DNA of 20,000 nucleotides, taken from contig DAHWFG010000500.1 of assembly GCA_027325115.1 (NCBI GenBank), positions 1 through 20,000 on the forward strand, given 5' to 3'. Positions 5,847-14,374 of this stretch are shown here, one piece after another; within the stretch, counting starts at the first letter, position 1; each line of letters starts with the position of its first letter. A program made the position numbers and the translations under genes. Origin of the DNA: JAKBCQ01 sp021807585. GTDB taxonomy: Bacteria > Planctomycetota > Planctomycetia > Isosphaerales > Isosphaeraceae. The notes below the pieces were generated by a model that saw only the letters and a list, made by a program, of their open reading frames with translations, was not told the DNA's origin and ran no database searches.

Positions 5847-8699
5847 TCATTCGACGACGAGTTCATAATGGAAATACGGCTTACCCCCTTCGATCGACAA
5901 TTCGACGACGTCGTTCGAAGGCGCGTGTACGAGCTTGATTTCGTCGACGCGTTTGCCGGTGTTGTCGAGAGCGTAAGCCTTGAGTTTACTCGCGGCCTTG
6001 GTGCGCCAGACGACCCGAGCCGAAATGGGCTGCTGGAGAAACGGCCCGCGGCCGGGATCGGCGACCTCTCGCCTCCACTCGTCGACATATCGGAATCCGG
6101 TCGGTTCGACGCCGCCGACCGCGGTGATCAACAGCCGGTTGGAACGCGCGATCGTCGCCGAACCGACCGACGTGGCGATGAGGATCGCGTACGGATCGTC
6201 GGTTTGGAACGACAGCGTTTCGAACTGCATCTGCTCGCCCGCCCACCAGCCGACGATCCCCTGGGTGAAGGCGTTGTTGATCGCGAGCTGGCCTTTACGA
6301 GGCTCCCAACCCGAGACGCGGGGCCGATCCGATTCGGCCGCGCCGCGCAACATCAGCGACGACGCGTGCGGCAAGAGAGCGAGCAGTTGCGGCATCCCGC
6401 CGATCGTCTCGGGAAGTTGTAAAAGATCGTACTCCCCCTCGGTTCCGACGGGCGCCGAACCCCAAACCAGCGGGAAAACGAGCGCGCCGCGACGCACAAT
6501 CGCATCCCAATTCTCACACTTGGCGATTTGAACGCCAAGAAGAAAATCGGCGGCCTCGTACGGAAGCGACCACGCGCCCAACGATTGATCACACCATTGC
6601 CCGGCGACGTAAGGCTTGTTTTTTTTGCGTTTGCGTTCGGCCGTAATGGTGAGCGAGGTCTCGGGATGCCACAACATCGAGCGACGATCGGGGTTGTTCC
6701 AGTACGCCTGCTTGGGCGCCCAATACAAACGATCGTCGATGAAATCGAGTTTGAGATGCGCCTGCGCCGCCGAAAAATCGGGAGGATCGCGGCGCCAGTG
6801 CGAGCACCCCGCGATCGGCGATTTGACTCCGAACTCGCGCAACCGATCGGCCATGCCGCCCCACTGTTCCTCCTCGAGCTCGCGCCACAGTTTGACCCTC
6901 GAACCTCCCGATCGCTTGGCGCCGATCTCACGCAACAACTTGGAATCCTCGGACGTCAAGAGCCTGGGATTGTCGGTCAAATCGAACAGCGACAACTCTC
7001 CTACAAGTGTAATCATGGCGAGGATCGGATCGTCGCGCAGCGCCTCTCCCGTTTCGGGATTGACGTGACCGAGCAATAATTCGGCTGCCTTGAGCATTTT
7101 CTCCTTGAGTTCGGGGTCGAACGCCGCGGCGGGCCCTCCCCCCGAGGGAAGCGATCGAACGCTCGCGATCCCGTCCCCCTTGCGATACTTGCGCGCCGAC
7201 GTCAATTCTAATGAAACATAAATACCTTTTTGTTTCAATAGCGCGATCAGATGATCAAATTTAGCCAAGGCGATCGGGTCGAGCGCCGCGGTGTCGTCGC
7301 GGCTGTCGTCGAAGAGGCTTCTTCCGGCGCCGAGGGGAACGTCGAGCCCCGAGATCCGTACGAGATTCACCCCCGATCGAGCCAGTCGATCGACGAGCTT
7401 CTCGGCGTGGGGAGAATCGGCGAACGCGGTGGGAGGGATGAGCATCATTCCGAAGAATCGCGCGCGTTTGCCGCGACGATAAACAAATCGACCGTTGTCG
7501 ATCGCGACTCGGCCGATCGATCCCGCGGGAGGATCGAGGAGGAACGAGAAATCGAGCGCCGAGCCCTCGACGATTTCGGGCGAGGGGAGCGTCGTCGTCC
7601 AGTTCGCGGTGTCGGTTTGCACGTGATACGGAGTCCAGGCGGCGATCTCGGGGTTGGGGTCGGCCGCCACCTGAACGTCGTCGATCGTCAGCACGCCCCC
7701 CCCCGAAGCCTTGAGGAAGCGAATCACCGCCCGCGACGATCCCTCGGGGACGGGGACGACCTTGCCGTAACGCGTCCATGAAGTCGTACCGCTCCATGAA
7801 AAGAGTTTATAGGGACGATTTTGACCCGCATGGTCGAAAAAGTAGACGACGGCCTCTCCCGACGTGCGCAAGCCCCCCGATTTCGCCCACAAAACGACGT
7901 CGAGCGCCGTGCAGCGATCGACGGATATCGCCACGCCGATATCGGCGGTCGTCGATTTCGATCCCGTGAACTCGAGCGCCGCGTTCGATTCGTGACCGGG
8001 TGAAACGCGTTCGGCCGCCCCCTCGATCACCCAATTAAAAGGATCGGGATCTCCTAATTCAAGATCGCCGTTGACGACGAGATTCGTCGTCGTCACCCCG
8101 CCGACCGGAACCATCTCGACGCTCAGGCCGTCAAAATCGAGCGTCCCCCCCGCCCCCGCGAGACCGATCGTCAAAAGCGCGTCCCGCGCCGCGGGAGGAA
8201 TCGGAAATCGCTTGGACATATAAAACCATTTATCACCCGTTGATTTCGTCCAAGGTGACGTATGATAACGTGCGATGTCGTGGAGATCCTCGGTGAGGTA
8301 GCCGATCATCAACTGGGGCGAATCCCCTTCGCGCTCGCCGACGACGACGTCGTTCACGCGCACCCAAATCCCCACGACGACCGCCTCGTACGCTTCTCCG
8401 TCGACCGCGAAGGCGCGGCTGGCGCGGGGCGAACCTCCCGGCTCGTCGGAGTGAAGTCGCACGAAATGAGGACCCTTCGCGCCGTCCCCCTCGATCCATT
8501 TGGCGTCGCGAAAGTTGTACCAGCCGTCGGGCATGCCGTCGCCGTTACCGTCTTTCTCGAGCTCGTCGACGGGAGGAAGTTTCTCGTCGTCGGCTTGCCG
8601 CGCGTGACTCCGCGCGAACGCCGATCCCCCCCACAAAATGACCGCCGCCGCGACGAGCGAGGCCGCGACCGACCGAACCATCGACTTGGCGACGATCAC
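5847..8699 (-). CDS. Exported carbohydrate-binding / glycoside-hydrolase-fold protein, probably with altered active site
   Basis: This 950-aa protein has a Sec signal peptide (cleavage about residue 29, after SAFA), a Ca-loop-like DGNGDGMPDGW (51-60), two beta-rich CBM4/9-like segments (about 75-200 and 205-345) and a clan-A TIM-barrel region (about 405-780) with FFGMMLIPPTAF, VNLVRISGLDVPLG and GIYVSLELTS. The C-terminus is beta-rich. Proteins of this cellulase-like group, as I recall them, have NE at the acid/base and SEW/SEF at the nucleophile. Here those places read GELS (G567-E568) and AGQW (Q701), so catalysis is doubtful and glycan binding is an alternative role. The GTG start overlaps the methyltransferase stop (GTGA) and has GGAGG at 7-nt spacing; Met7 is a fallback start. 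Confidence 0.8.
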   Translation of the reverse strand: MIVAKSMVRSVAASLVAAAVILWGGSAFARSHARQADDEKLPPVDELEKDGNGDGMPDGWYNFRDAKWIEGDGAKGPHFVRLHSDEPGGSPRASRAFAVDGEAYEAVVVGIWVRVNDVVVGEREGDSPQLMIGYLTEDLHDIARYHTSPWTKSTGDKWFYMSKRFPIPPAARDALLTIGLAGAGGTLDFDGLSVEMVPVGGVTTTNLVVNGDLELGDPDPFNWVIEGAAERVSPGHESNAALEFTGSKSTTADIGVAISVDRCTALDVVLWAKSGGLRTSGEAVVYFFDHAGQNRPYKLFSWSGTTSWTRYGKVVPVPEGSSRAVIRFLKASGGGVLTIDDVQVAADPNPEIAAWTPYHVQTDTANWTTTLPSPEIVEGSALDFSFLLDPPAGSIGRVAIDNGRFVYRRGKRARFFGMMLIPPTAFADSPHAEKLVDRLARSGVNLVRISGLDVPLGAGRSLFDDSRDDTAALDPIALAKFDHLIALLKQKGIYVSLELTSARKYRKGDGIASVRSLPSGGGPAAAFDPELKEKMLKAAELLLGHVNPETGEALRDDPILAMITLVGELSLFDLTDNPRLLTSEDSKLLREIGAKRSGGSRVKLWRELEEEQWGGMADRLREFGVKSPIAGCSHWRRDPPDFSAAQAHLKLDFIDDRLYWAPKQAYWNNPDRRSMLWHPETSLTITAERKRKKNKPYVAGQWCDQSLGAWSLPYEAADFLLGVQIAKCENWDAIVRRGALVFPLVWGSAPVGTEGEYDLLQLPETIGGMPQLLALLPHASSLMLRGAAESDRPRVSGWEPRKGQLAINNAFTQGIVGWWAGEQMQFETLSFQTDDPYAILIATSVGSATIARSNRLLITAVGGVEPTGFRYVDEWRREVADPGRGPFLQQPISARVVWRTKAASKLKAYALDNTGKRVDEIKLVHAPSNDVVELSIEGGKPYFHYELVVE

Positions 8700-9652
8700 G
8701 ATTCATCCTCCCCCGACGCCGATTTCTTGGCTTTCGCTTCGTCTTTCTCGGGCGGAGCGATCCGCGGCCTCGCCTTCGCTTTCGCCTTCGGTTTCGACCC
8801 GCCCCGCGCCCGCTCGGCCTCTTCCAACGCCCGCCCCGTCATCGGCACGAACAACGTACCCCGCAACGGCTTGGCGAGCATCTTGCCGTCCTTCTTCACC
8901 AGATAAATCAGTTCTTGCTCATGTCTGGTTCCAATCGGTATAATCATTCGTCCCCCTTCTTTGAGCTGATCGATCAGCGGTTGGGGGATCTTGCTCGGCG
9001 AACACGTGACGATGATCGCGTCGAACGGAGCGGCGTCGGGCCAACCCTCGTAACCGTCGCCGACCCGCGTTTTTATGTTATTATATCCAAGTTCTTTGAT
9101 AACTTGAGCGGCCCGCTTGCCGAGCGGCTCTTTGATCTCGACCGAATAAACTTCTTTCGCCAGTTGCGAGAGGATCGACGCCTGGAACCCCGACCCCGTG
9201 CCGACCTCGTAGATCTTCTCGGTCGGTTGCGGATCGAGGATTTCGGTCATGTACGCGACCTCGAACGGCGCGGTGATCGTTTGGCCCTGGCCGATCGGCG
9301 CCGATTCATCCTCGTACGCCAGCCGGAACGAACCGGGAGGAAAATACTTGTGCCGGGGAACGGTCCGAAACGCCTCGATCACCCGCGGATTTTTGATTCC
9401 ACGGTCGATTAACGATTTTTTGATCATGCGTTCGCGCGGGCCGGCGTACGGATCGTCGGGATTGGCCGCGGGGTTCGCCTTGGAAGCGGTCGATTTGGAC
9501 GCCGCCGGCGGTGCGGCTTTGGACGCCGATTTCGCGTCCCCTTTCGCCGGATCGGTCGGCTTGGAAGGCGTTTGAGCCAAAGCCCGGCCGAGACCGCCCG
9601 CGCCGATGACGATCGTCACAACAAGAAAAACGGCTTTCAGTCGGTTCGACAT
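8696..9652 (-). CDS. pcm: Exported protein-L-isoaspartate O-methyltransferase
   Basis: The family transfers a methyl group from S-adenosylmethionine to isoaspartyl residues, starting repair of aged proteins. The core (about 66-280) shows VPRHKYFPP (98-106), APIGQGQTITAPFEVAYMTE (118-137), the SAM-binding motif EVGTGSGFQASI (149-160), VGDGYEGWP and GGRMIIPIG. Unlike the usual cytosolic ~210-aa enzyme, this 318-aa version has a signal peptide (residues 1-26, ending ALA-Q), a low-complexity Ala/Lys/Pro/Ser linker (30-66) and a Lys/Ala-rich tail (284-313). It is therefore probably periplasmic or surface-located, where SAM supply is an open question. The ATG at 9652 follows GGGAGG at 6-nt spacing. 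It is the first gene of a tight three-gene unit with the glycosidase-fold protein and the epimerase. Confidence 0.88.
   Translation of the reverse strand: MSNRLKAVFLVVTIVIGAGGLGRALAQTPSKPTDPAKGDAKSASKAAPPAASKSTASKANPAANPDDPYAGPRERMIKKSLIDRGIKNPRVIEAFRTVPRHKYFPPGSFRLAYEDESAPIGQGQTITAPFEVAYMTEILDPQPTEKIYEVGTGSGFQASILSQLAKEVYSVEIKEPLGKRAAQVIKELGYNNIKTRVGDGYEGWPDAAPFDAIIVTCSPSKIPQPLIDQLKEGGRMIIPIGTRHEQELIYLVKKDGKMLAKPLRGTLFVPMTGRALEEAERARGGSKPKAKAKARPRIAPPEKDEAKAKKSASGEDES
8707..8711 (-). promoter_or_regulatory. Shine-Dalgarno GGAGG deciding the GTG start of the 950-aa gene
   Basis: On the minus strand GGAGG lies inside the last codons of the methyltransferase gene, 7 nt before a GTG whose last two bases and the following A form the upstream gene's TGA stop. 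This supports translational coupling and the GTG at 8699 over the internal ATG at 8681. Confidence 0.7.
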
Positions 9653-10043
9653 GAGCGACCTCCCTCGACGTTGATCGGCGGATTGCGATCCGCCGCGACG
9701 TCATTCGAGTATACGCGATGAATAAAACCCCGCAACGTATTCGTCGATGGAACTCGAGCGATCGTTTCGTTCGCTCCGACGAAACTCGGCGCGGGAGATC
9801 CCCACTTCAATCACCGCTGGATCCCCCAATCTTCGCGACCGGCGCATTGGTTACAAAGCTCACTCCGCGATCGCCGGTCCGGCGAAATCGACCGATCCTG
9901 ATGGGCCGAACGTCGATTCGCGACGAATCTACTTAGAGAGACGGTTGAAGACCGAATGGAATTCGATCGGCCGTCGGCGGATTCTCGCGATCGGGAGGAC
10001 TCGCGCGGCGACGTCGGATCGTCACGCGCGAGCGATATCATCC
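9653..10043. other. Divergent intergenic region, no gene seen
   Basis: These 391 bp separate the methyltransferase operon (minus) from the TPR gene (plus) and should hold both promoters; I found no convincing -35/-10 pair. Open frames exist in both directions, but their translations are Arg/Ser-rich without hydrophobic order, as expected for non-coding GC-rich DNA. One perfect small palindrome is present at 9871-9885 (TCGCCGG, T, CCGGCGA). Confidence 0.5.
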
Positions 10044-11873
10044 ATGAACAGCCCGAATCGGAAGTCAACGCGATCTCGCATCTTCGCGCCGGCGATCGTG
10101 ATCGCCGGCCTCGCCGTCGCAACGAACGGTCGCGCCTCGGACCCTCTCGACACCCCCTACAAACAGATTATTCCAAGCAACACTGAAACATTTATTAATA
10201 AATTGATGAAATTCTCCGACGACCACCCCGCCCCTTGGATCAAAAATCGCTATTACGACGCACGCTACTGGCTGATCTACCGCAACGAGGGGGATCGGCT
10301 GGAGCAGGCGGGTTATCACGAGGCGGCGATTCGAGCATACGAGCTTTCGGTCGGCTTCAAGCCCGACGAACCCGTGACCCATGCGAATCTCGGCCAGGCG
10401 CGAGCGAATCTGGGTTTGTTGATCCCGGCGATCCGCGATTATTCGCGGGCGATTCATCTCGATCATGATTACGCGGTCGCTTACGCGAGACGCGGGCTCG
10501 CGTATTCTTCGCTCGACAAATACGACCGCGCGATTGAGGATTTTAACGACGCGCTCAAGCGGAATCCGACCGACGCGAAGACGCATTATAATCGAGGAAT
10601 TGCTTATACAAGGATCCATCAAGACGACCGAGCGATCGCCGATTTCGACGAGGCGATCGGCGAGAACCCGCGGTTCGAGGCGGCGTATTTGAATCGAGGG
10701 ATGGCGCACGCGCGGCTCGGGAGGCATCGCCGTGCGATCAGCGATTACGAGGCCGCTTTGCGCTTGAAGCCCGACGACGCCCGCGCCCACGAAGCCGCGG
10801 CTCAAGCCTATGCGGTCGTCGGCGAACCCGATCGAGCGTTGATCGAGGCGAATCAAGCGGTTGAGATCGCTCCCGACGACATTTACGCATACGGAACACG
10901 CGCCGTGATCGCGATGATTCTCGATCGTCCGCGTCAGGCGATCGACGATTTCAACGAGGTCGTTCGGTTGGCGCCCGAGAGCGCCGATCCGTATTACAAC
11001 AGGGCGCTCGCGTTCGCCGCGGCGGGCGAGGTCGATAAGGCGATCGCCGATTACACCAAAGCGATTGAACTCGCCGGAGATCATTGGCGAGCTCTCGGTA
11101 ATCGCGGTCTCCTCTTCGCCAAACTGGGACGCCACGAAGCCGCGATCGGCGATTTCACCGCGGCGCTCGCGAACCGTCCCGACGACCCGATCGACCTCGC
11201 GAATCGGGCGCGATCGCTCGCGGCTGTCGGCCGATATGCACAAGCAATTGAAGATTACAATATAATTTTAAATAAACGCCCCGACGACTCCGACGCCCAT
11301 ATCAACCGCGGCGATCTTTATATGTCGATAGGAAAAAACACCGACGCGATCGCCGATTATTCGGCGGCGATCAAGCTGACCCCCGAGAGCCCTCTCGCGA
11401 TCGACCGCAAGGCGTGCGCGAGCTTTCTGATCGACCCCTTATCGGCTTATCAAAATGCTCGAGCGTATTTGGTGATGAGACATTGGCGCGATCCGCGCTC
11501 GCAGGCGATGGTGCTCGTCGCGGCGCTTTCGGCGCGGCAACTGAACGACGAGGCCAAGGCCGCGGCGATCCTTCAAGAAGCGGTCGTCAATTGCGATCCC
11601 GCGGTTTGGCCTTATCCGATCATCCGCTATCTTGGTCGCGATCTAAGCGCCAAGGATTTAATCGAGAGCTCGGGTTCGAACGCCAGACAAACCGAGGCGC
11701 GAGCCGTCGTCGGGCTCGACGAAACGTTCCAGGGGAACTCGCGCGACGCTCTCGAACAGCTCCGCTGGGTGAACCGGTATGGCGATCCGAGCAGCCCGAT
11801 GAAGCGAATCGCCCTCACCGAGGAAAAAATCCTCTCCGAACGCCGCGGATCGCGATCAACCGGCGATCAATGA
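10044..11873 (+). CDS. Exported tetratricopeptide-repeat protein, 11 TPRs
   Basis: The 609-aa protein has a basic N-terminus and signal peptide (about residues 1-31, ATNGRA-SD), a short spacer and about eleven consecutive TPRs in strict 34-residue phase from about residue 77 to 450. Most show the Y-NRG-A...G-...AI-DY--A--L-P consensus. A C-terminal helical region (451-609) includes WPYPIIRYLGRDLSAKDL, a feature seen after TPRs in other bacterial proteins. The role is probably a periplasmic interaction scaffold; no enzyme domain is visible. I chose the ATG at 10044 because a signal peptide starts there, although the frame is open back to 9747 with non-protein-like sequence. The upstream ribosome site is weak. 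A 22-nt palindrome (10088-10109) lies within the leader codons. The stop overlaps the stop of the convergent isomerase gene by 18 bp. Confidence 0.88.
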   Translation: MNSPNRKSTRSRIFAPAIVIAGLAVATNGRASDPLDTPYKQIIPSNTETFINKLMKFSDDHPAPWIKNRYYDARYWLIYRNEGDRLEQAGYHEAAIRAYELSVGFKPDEPVTHANLGQARANLGLLIPAIRDYSRAIHLDHDYAVAYARRGLAYSSLDKYDRAIEDFNDALKRNPTDAKTHYNRGIAYTRIHQDDRAIADFDEAIGENPRFEAAYLNRGMAHARLGRHRRAISDYEAALRLKPDDARAHEAAAQAYAVVGEPDRALIEANQAVEIAPDDIYAYGTRAVIAMILDRPRQAIDDFNEVVRLAPESADPYYNRALAFAAAGEVDKAIADYTKAIELAGDHWRALGNRGLLFAKLGRHEAAIGDFTAALANRPDDPIDLANRARSLAAVGRYAQAIEDYNIILNKRPDDSDAHINRGDLYMSIGKNTDAIADYSAAIKLTPESPLAIDRKACASFLIDPLSAYQNARAYLVMRHWRDPRSQAMVLVAALSARQLNDEAKAAAILQEAVVNCDPAVWPYPIIRYLGRDLSAKDLIESSGSNARQTEARAVVGLDETFQGNSRDALEQLRWVNRYGDPSSPMKRIALTEEKILSERRGSRSTGDQ

Positions 11874-12767
11874 TCGCAACATTTTTATATGCTTGGGAAT
11901 GCTTGTGAGAGGATCTTCGGCGGCCTCGTGTTCGAGCACGACGTAACCCGAGTATTTGGCCTCGCGGAGGATTGCGATCAGCTTGGCGAGATCGGCGTTT
12001 TCTTTCTTTTGGCCGCGTCGAGAGATCTCGGTCTTCACCTGCACGTTCACCGCGTAGGGCGCGATCCGCGCCAGGTCGCCGTAGGGATCCTCGGTGTGGA
12101 AGTTGCCGGTATCGAGGTTGACGCCAAAATTGGGGGCGTCGATCGCCTGGACGAGTTTGAGAAGCTGATCGGGGGTCGCCGTGATCCCGCCGTGATTTTC
12201 GAGCGCCAACATGATCCCCTTGGTTGCGGCGTAAGGAAGCACTTCCTTGATTCCCGCGATCGCTCTGCCGACCGCGGAGGTTTCGTCGTCTCCTTTGGGA
12301 ACCGAGCCCGCGAAGATGCGAATGACCGGAGCGTCAAGCTCGGCGGCGCGGTCGATCCAGGCTTTCGTGTGCGCGATGTCACGATCTCGCGCGGGCCCCG
12401 ACGGTAAACAAAAATTGTTGCCGATCGCGGTTCCGGAGATATCGAGCCCAAGCTCAAATGCGTATTGCTTGAACTTGTTGAGCTGATTGGGTGTCGCCTC
12501 GGGGGCGAAGTAATACGAGGTCGGTTCGATCGCGTCGAGCCCCATGTCCGCGGCGCGATCGACGAAATCGTACATCGTCATATGGGGAGTTTTTTTCCCC
12601 GTCAGGTGATCGCGATACGAATACGCCGCGATGCTGAGCTTGAGGTGCGAGGGACGCGAGCGACCGATCGGCTCGATCGCCGAACCGCGACGATTGAGCG
12701 ACACAAGCCCCGCGGCCGCCGCGGCCGAGGTTCGCAAGAAAGATCGACGCGACGAATAATTGGACAT
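11856..12767 (-). CDS. Tat-exported sugar phosphate isomerase/epimerase-like TIM barrel
   Basis: This 303-aa protein starts with a twin-arginine leader (SRRSFLRT, 6-13, then an Ala-rich core). A xylose-isomerase/AP-endonuclease-2-type barrel follows (about 42-300). Likely metal ligands are E190 in LALENHG, D219/H224 in VNLDTGNFH and E279 in VVLEHE. Such Tat-exported isomerase-like proteins are abundant in planctomycetes, where the substrate is usually unknown, probably keto- or inositol-type sugars. A good AGGAG site precedes the ATG at 8 nt. It lies 131 bp downstream of der on the same strand, with a perfect hairpin between them, so co-transcription is possible but not assured. Confidence 0.85.
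   Translation of the reverse strand: MSNYSSRRSFLRTSAAAAAGLVSLNRRGSAIEPIGRSRPSHLKLSIAAYSYRDHLTGKKTPHMTMYDFVDRAADMGLDAIEPTSYYFAPEATPNQLNKFKQYAFELGLDISGTAIGNNFCLPSGPARDRDIAHTKAWIDRAAELDAPVIRIFAGSVPKGDDETSAVGRAIAGIKEVLPYAATKGIMLALENHGGITATPDQLLKLVQAIDAPNFGVNLDTGNFHTEDPYGDLARIAPYAVNVQVKTEISRRGQKKENADLAKLIAILREAKYSGYVVLEHEAAEDPLTSIPKHIKMLRSLIAG
11863..11877. terminator. Palindrome spanning two overlapping convergent stop codons
   Basis: GCGATCA and TGATCGC flank a single A, giving a perfect 7-bp palindrome exactly across the 3' overlap of the TPR gene (stop 11871-11873) and the isomerase gene (stop 11856-11858). It could help end transcription in both directions, but the one-base centre cannot form a normal loop and no T-run follows. 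It could also be chance, because GATC words are very common here. Confidence 0.3.
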
Positions 12768-12826
12768 CAGACCACTCCTAGATGTTTTGGCGAGACGACG
12801 AACGCGAGCGGGGGGTTCGAGCGGCG

Positions 12827-12843
12827 GCGAAGCGACGCTTCGC
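12827..12843. other. Intercistronic hairpin between der and the isomerase gene
   Basis: GCGAAGC and GCTTCGC form a perfect 7-bp stem with a GAC loop. It lies in the 131-bp spacer between two minus-strand genes. No U-tract follows on the minus strand, so it may act as an mRNA processing or stability element or a factor-dependent end rather than an intrinsic terminator. Confidence 0.35.
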
Positions 12844-12898
12844 GGGGTGAATCAACGATCGGGGGGGCGATCATCGATTTCTTCGAGGGGGATCGGAA

Positions 12899-14374
12899 TC
12901 AATCTTCGATTTCCTCGAGGAGTTCGTTGACTTCCTGATCGAGATTCTCATCCGCCGCGGCGCCGACCCAGGAGGATCGGGAATTCTTCCCCTTGATTTC
13001 GGTTTTCACCTTCGAGAGATCGGGTACCGGCTCGGCCTGGGTGCGCGCTCTCAGATAGAGTTTAATGGGAATATCGCGGAAGGGAAGCTTCCGCCGCAGC
13101 GCCGTGAGCAAATAGCGCTGATAAGGGGCGTCGAAGAGCGAGGGACGATTGACGAACAAAACGAGCGTCGGCGGAGCGACGTCGACCTGAGTCGCGTAGT
13201 AAAGCTTGGGAAAACGATTATCGCGCGAACTCGGCGGTTGCGCGTCGAACGCCTCTCGAGCCACCTTGTTCAAAGTCGAGGTCGAAACCCGCTTGTTCGC
13301 CTGCTTGAACATCGATTGTGATAAATTTAAAAGCGCTTTAACATTTTTACCCGTTTTGGCGGTGATGAAGGCGATCGGCATATAAGACATCGATCGAAAC
13401 GCGTGCTGCACGCCGACGGCGAACTTGCCGGTGATCGCGGGATTCGCCGACGGATTGTCGCCGATCATCAACTCCCACTTATTAATCACGAAAATACAAG
13501 GTTTGTATTCTTTGGCGATGTAATCGGCGAGTTGTTTATCGAGCCGGGTGACTCCTTGCTGGGGATCGAGGAAAAGCAAGACGACGTCGGCGCGGCGGAT
13601 CGATCGCTCGGCGCGGTGCATCGAGTAAAAATCGAGATCCTCGCGAATCTTCGCCTTGCGGCGAACCCCCGCGGTGTCGATCGCCATGAACGGCATGCCG
13701 TCGAGTTCAAAACGAACGTCGACGGCGTCGCGAGTCGTCCCGGGGATCTCCGATACGATCATCCGCTCGGCGCTCGCGAGCGTGTTGATGAACGTCGATT
13801 TCCCCGTGTTCGGCCGCCCCACAACCGCGAGCTTCATTACGCAATCGGCGGGCTTGGGATGCTCCCCGGCGGGAATCATCTCGCCAATCAATTTAATCAA
13901 TTCTTTTTTGTTACGATTTTCACGCGTGGATACATAGACGGGTTTGCCGCGACCGAGCTTGTAAAAATCGGCTCCTTTGCCTTCAATCTCGGGCGTATCG
14001 GCTTTATTGATGACGAGAATAATCGGCTTGCTCACGTACCGGAGCCGCGCCGAGACGTCTTCGTCGAGCGGCATCCGACCGTCGCGAACGTCGACGACGA
14101 AGAGGATGAGATCGGCCTCGTTGATCGCGGTTTCGATCTGGTCATCGACATCCTGCGTGAGATCGTCTCGATCCACCATGCCGATGCCGCCGGTATCGAC
14201 GAGTTCGGCGTAACGCGGTTCGGTTTCGCCGATCTGGATCAAAGTCGTGACACGGTCCCGCGTCACCCCCGAAGATCCGTCGACGATTGCGATCCGTCGG
14301 CCCGCCAGCCAGTTGAAAATCGACGATTTGCCGACGTTCGGGCGACCGACGATGACGACTTTCGGTAAGGCCAT
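12899..14374 (-). CDS. der: Ribosome-assembly GTPase Der (EngA)
   Basis: Der has two tandem GTPase domains and a KH-like domain, and acts in 50S subunit maturation in the cytoplasm. Domain 1: GRPNVGKS (10-17), DTGG (60-63), NKAD (123-126). Domain 2: GRPNTGKS (186-193), DTAG (233-236) and, at 298-301, NKWE. The KH-like region spans about 360-443, followed by an acidic tail. The length (491 aa) is normal. The fourth G-motif of domain 2 is usually NKWD; here the codon is GAG (minus strand, 13472-13474), so the base-specificity Asp is Glu. I chose the ATG at 14374; a TTG and a GTG immediately upstream in frame (14380, 14377) are alternatives, and no strong ribosome site separates them. It is divergent from the small membrane protein gene. 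Confidence 0.96.
   Translation of the reverse strand: MALPKVVIVGRPNVGKSSIFNWLAGRRIAIVDGSSGVTRDRVTTLIQIGETEPRYAELVDTGGIGMVDRDDLTQDVDDQIETAINEADLILFVVDVRDGRMPLDEDVSARLRYVSKPIILVINKADTPEIEGKGADFYKLGRGKPVYVSTRENRNKKELIKLIGEMIPAGEHPKPADCVMKLAVVGRPNTGKSTFINTLASAERMIVSEIPGTTRDAVDVRFELDGMPFMAIDTAGVRRKAKIREDLDFYSMHRAERSIRRADVVLLFLDPQQGVTRLDKQLADYIAKEYKPCIFVINKWELMIGDNPSANPAITGKFAVGVQHAFRSMSYMPIAFITAKTGKNVKALLNLSQSMFKQANKRVSTSTLNKVAREAFDAQPPSSRDNRFPKLYYATQVDVAPPTLVLFVNRPSLFDAPYQRYLLTALRRKLPFRDIPIKLYLRARTQAEPVPDLSKVKTEIKGKNSRSSWVGAAADENLDQEVNELLEEIED

Noticed and set aside
4877..6088. 403-aa version of the epimerase with a long N-terminus
   Set aside because: The NAD-binding fold begins at the ATG at 5827; the extra 87 residues overlap the 950-aa gene's 3' end in another frame and are Arg/Ser-rich.
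9718..9936. 72-aa open frame in the divergent gap
   Set aside because: It is Arg/Ser/Pro-rich, lacks a ribosome site and overlaps another equally unconvincing frame.
9747..10043. 99-residue N-terminal extension of the TPR protein
   Set aside because: The extension is basic and disordered-looking, while a clear signal peptide begins at the ATG at 10044.
10065..11243. 392-aa minus-strand open frame antisense to the TPR gene
   Set aside because: The TPR consensus on the plus strand is unmistakable; the antisense frame is open only because of the repeated GC-rich codons.
13403..14368. 321-aa plus-strand open frame antisense to der
   Set aside because: Der motifs on the minus strand are definitive; the antisense translation has no fold-like pattern.
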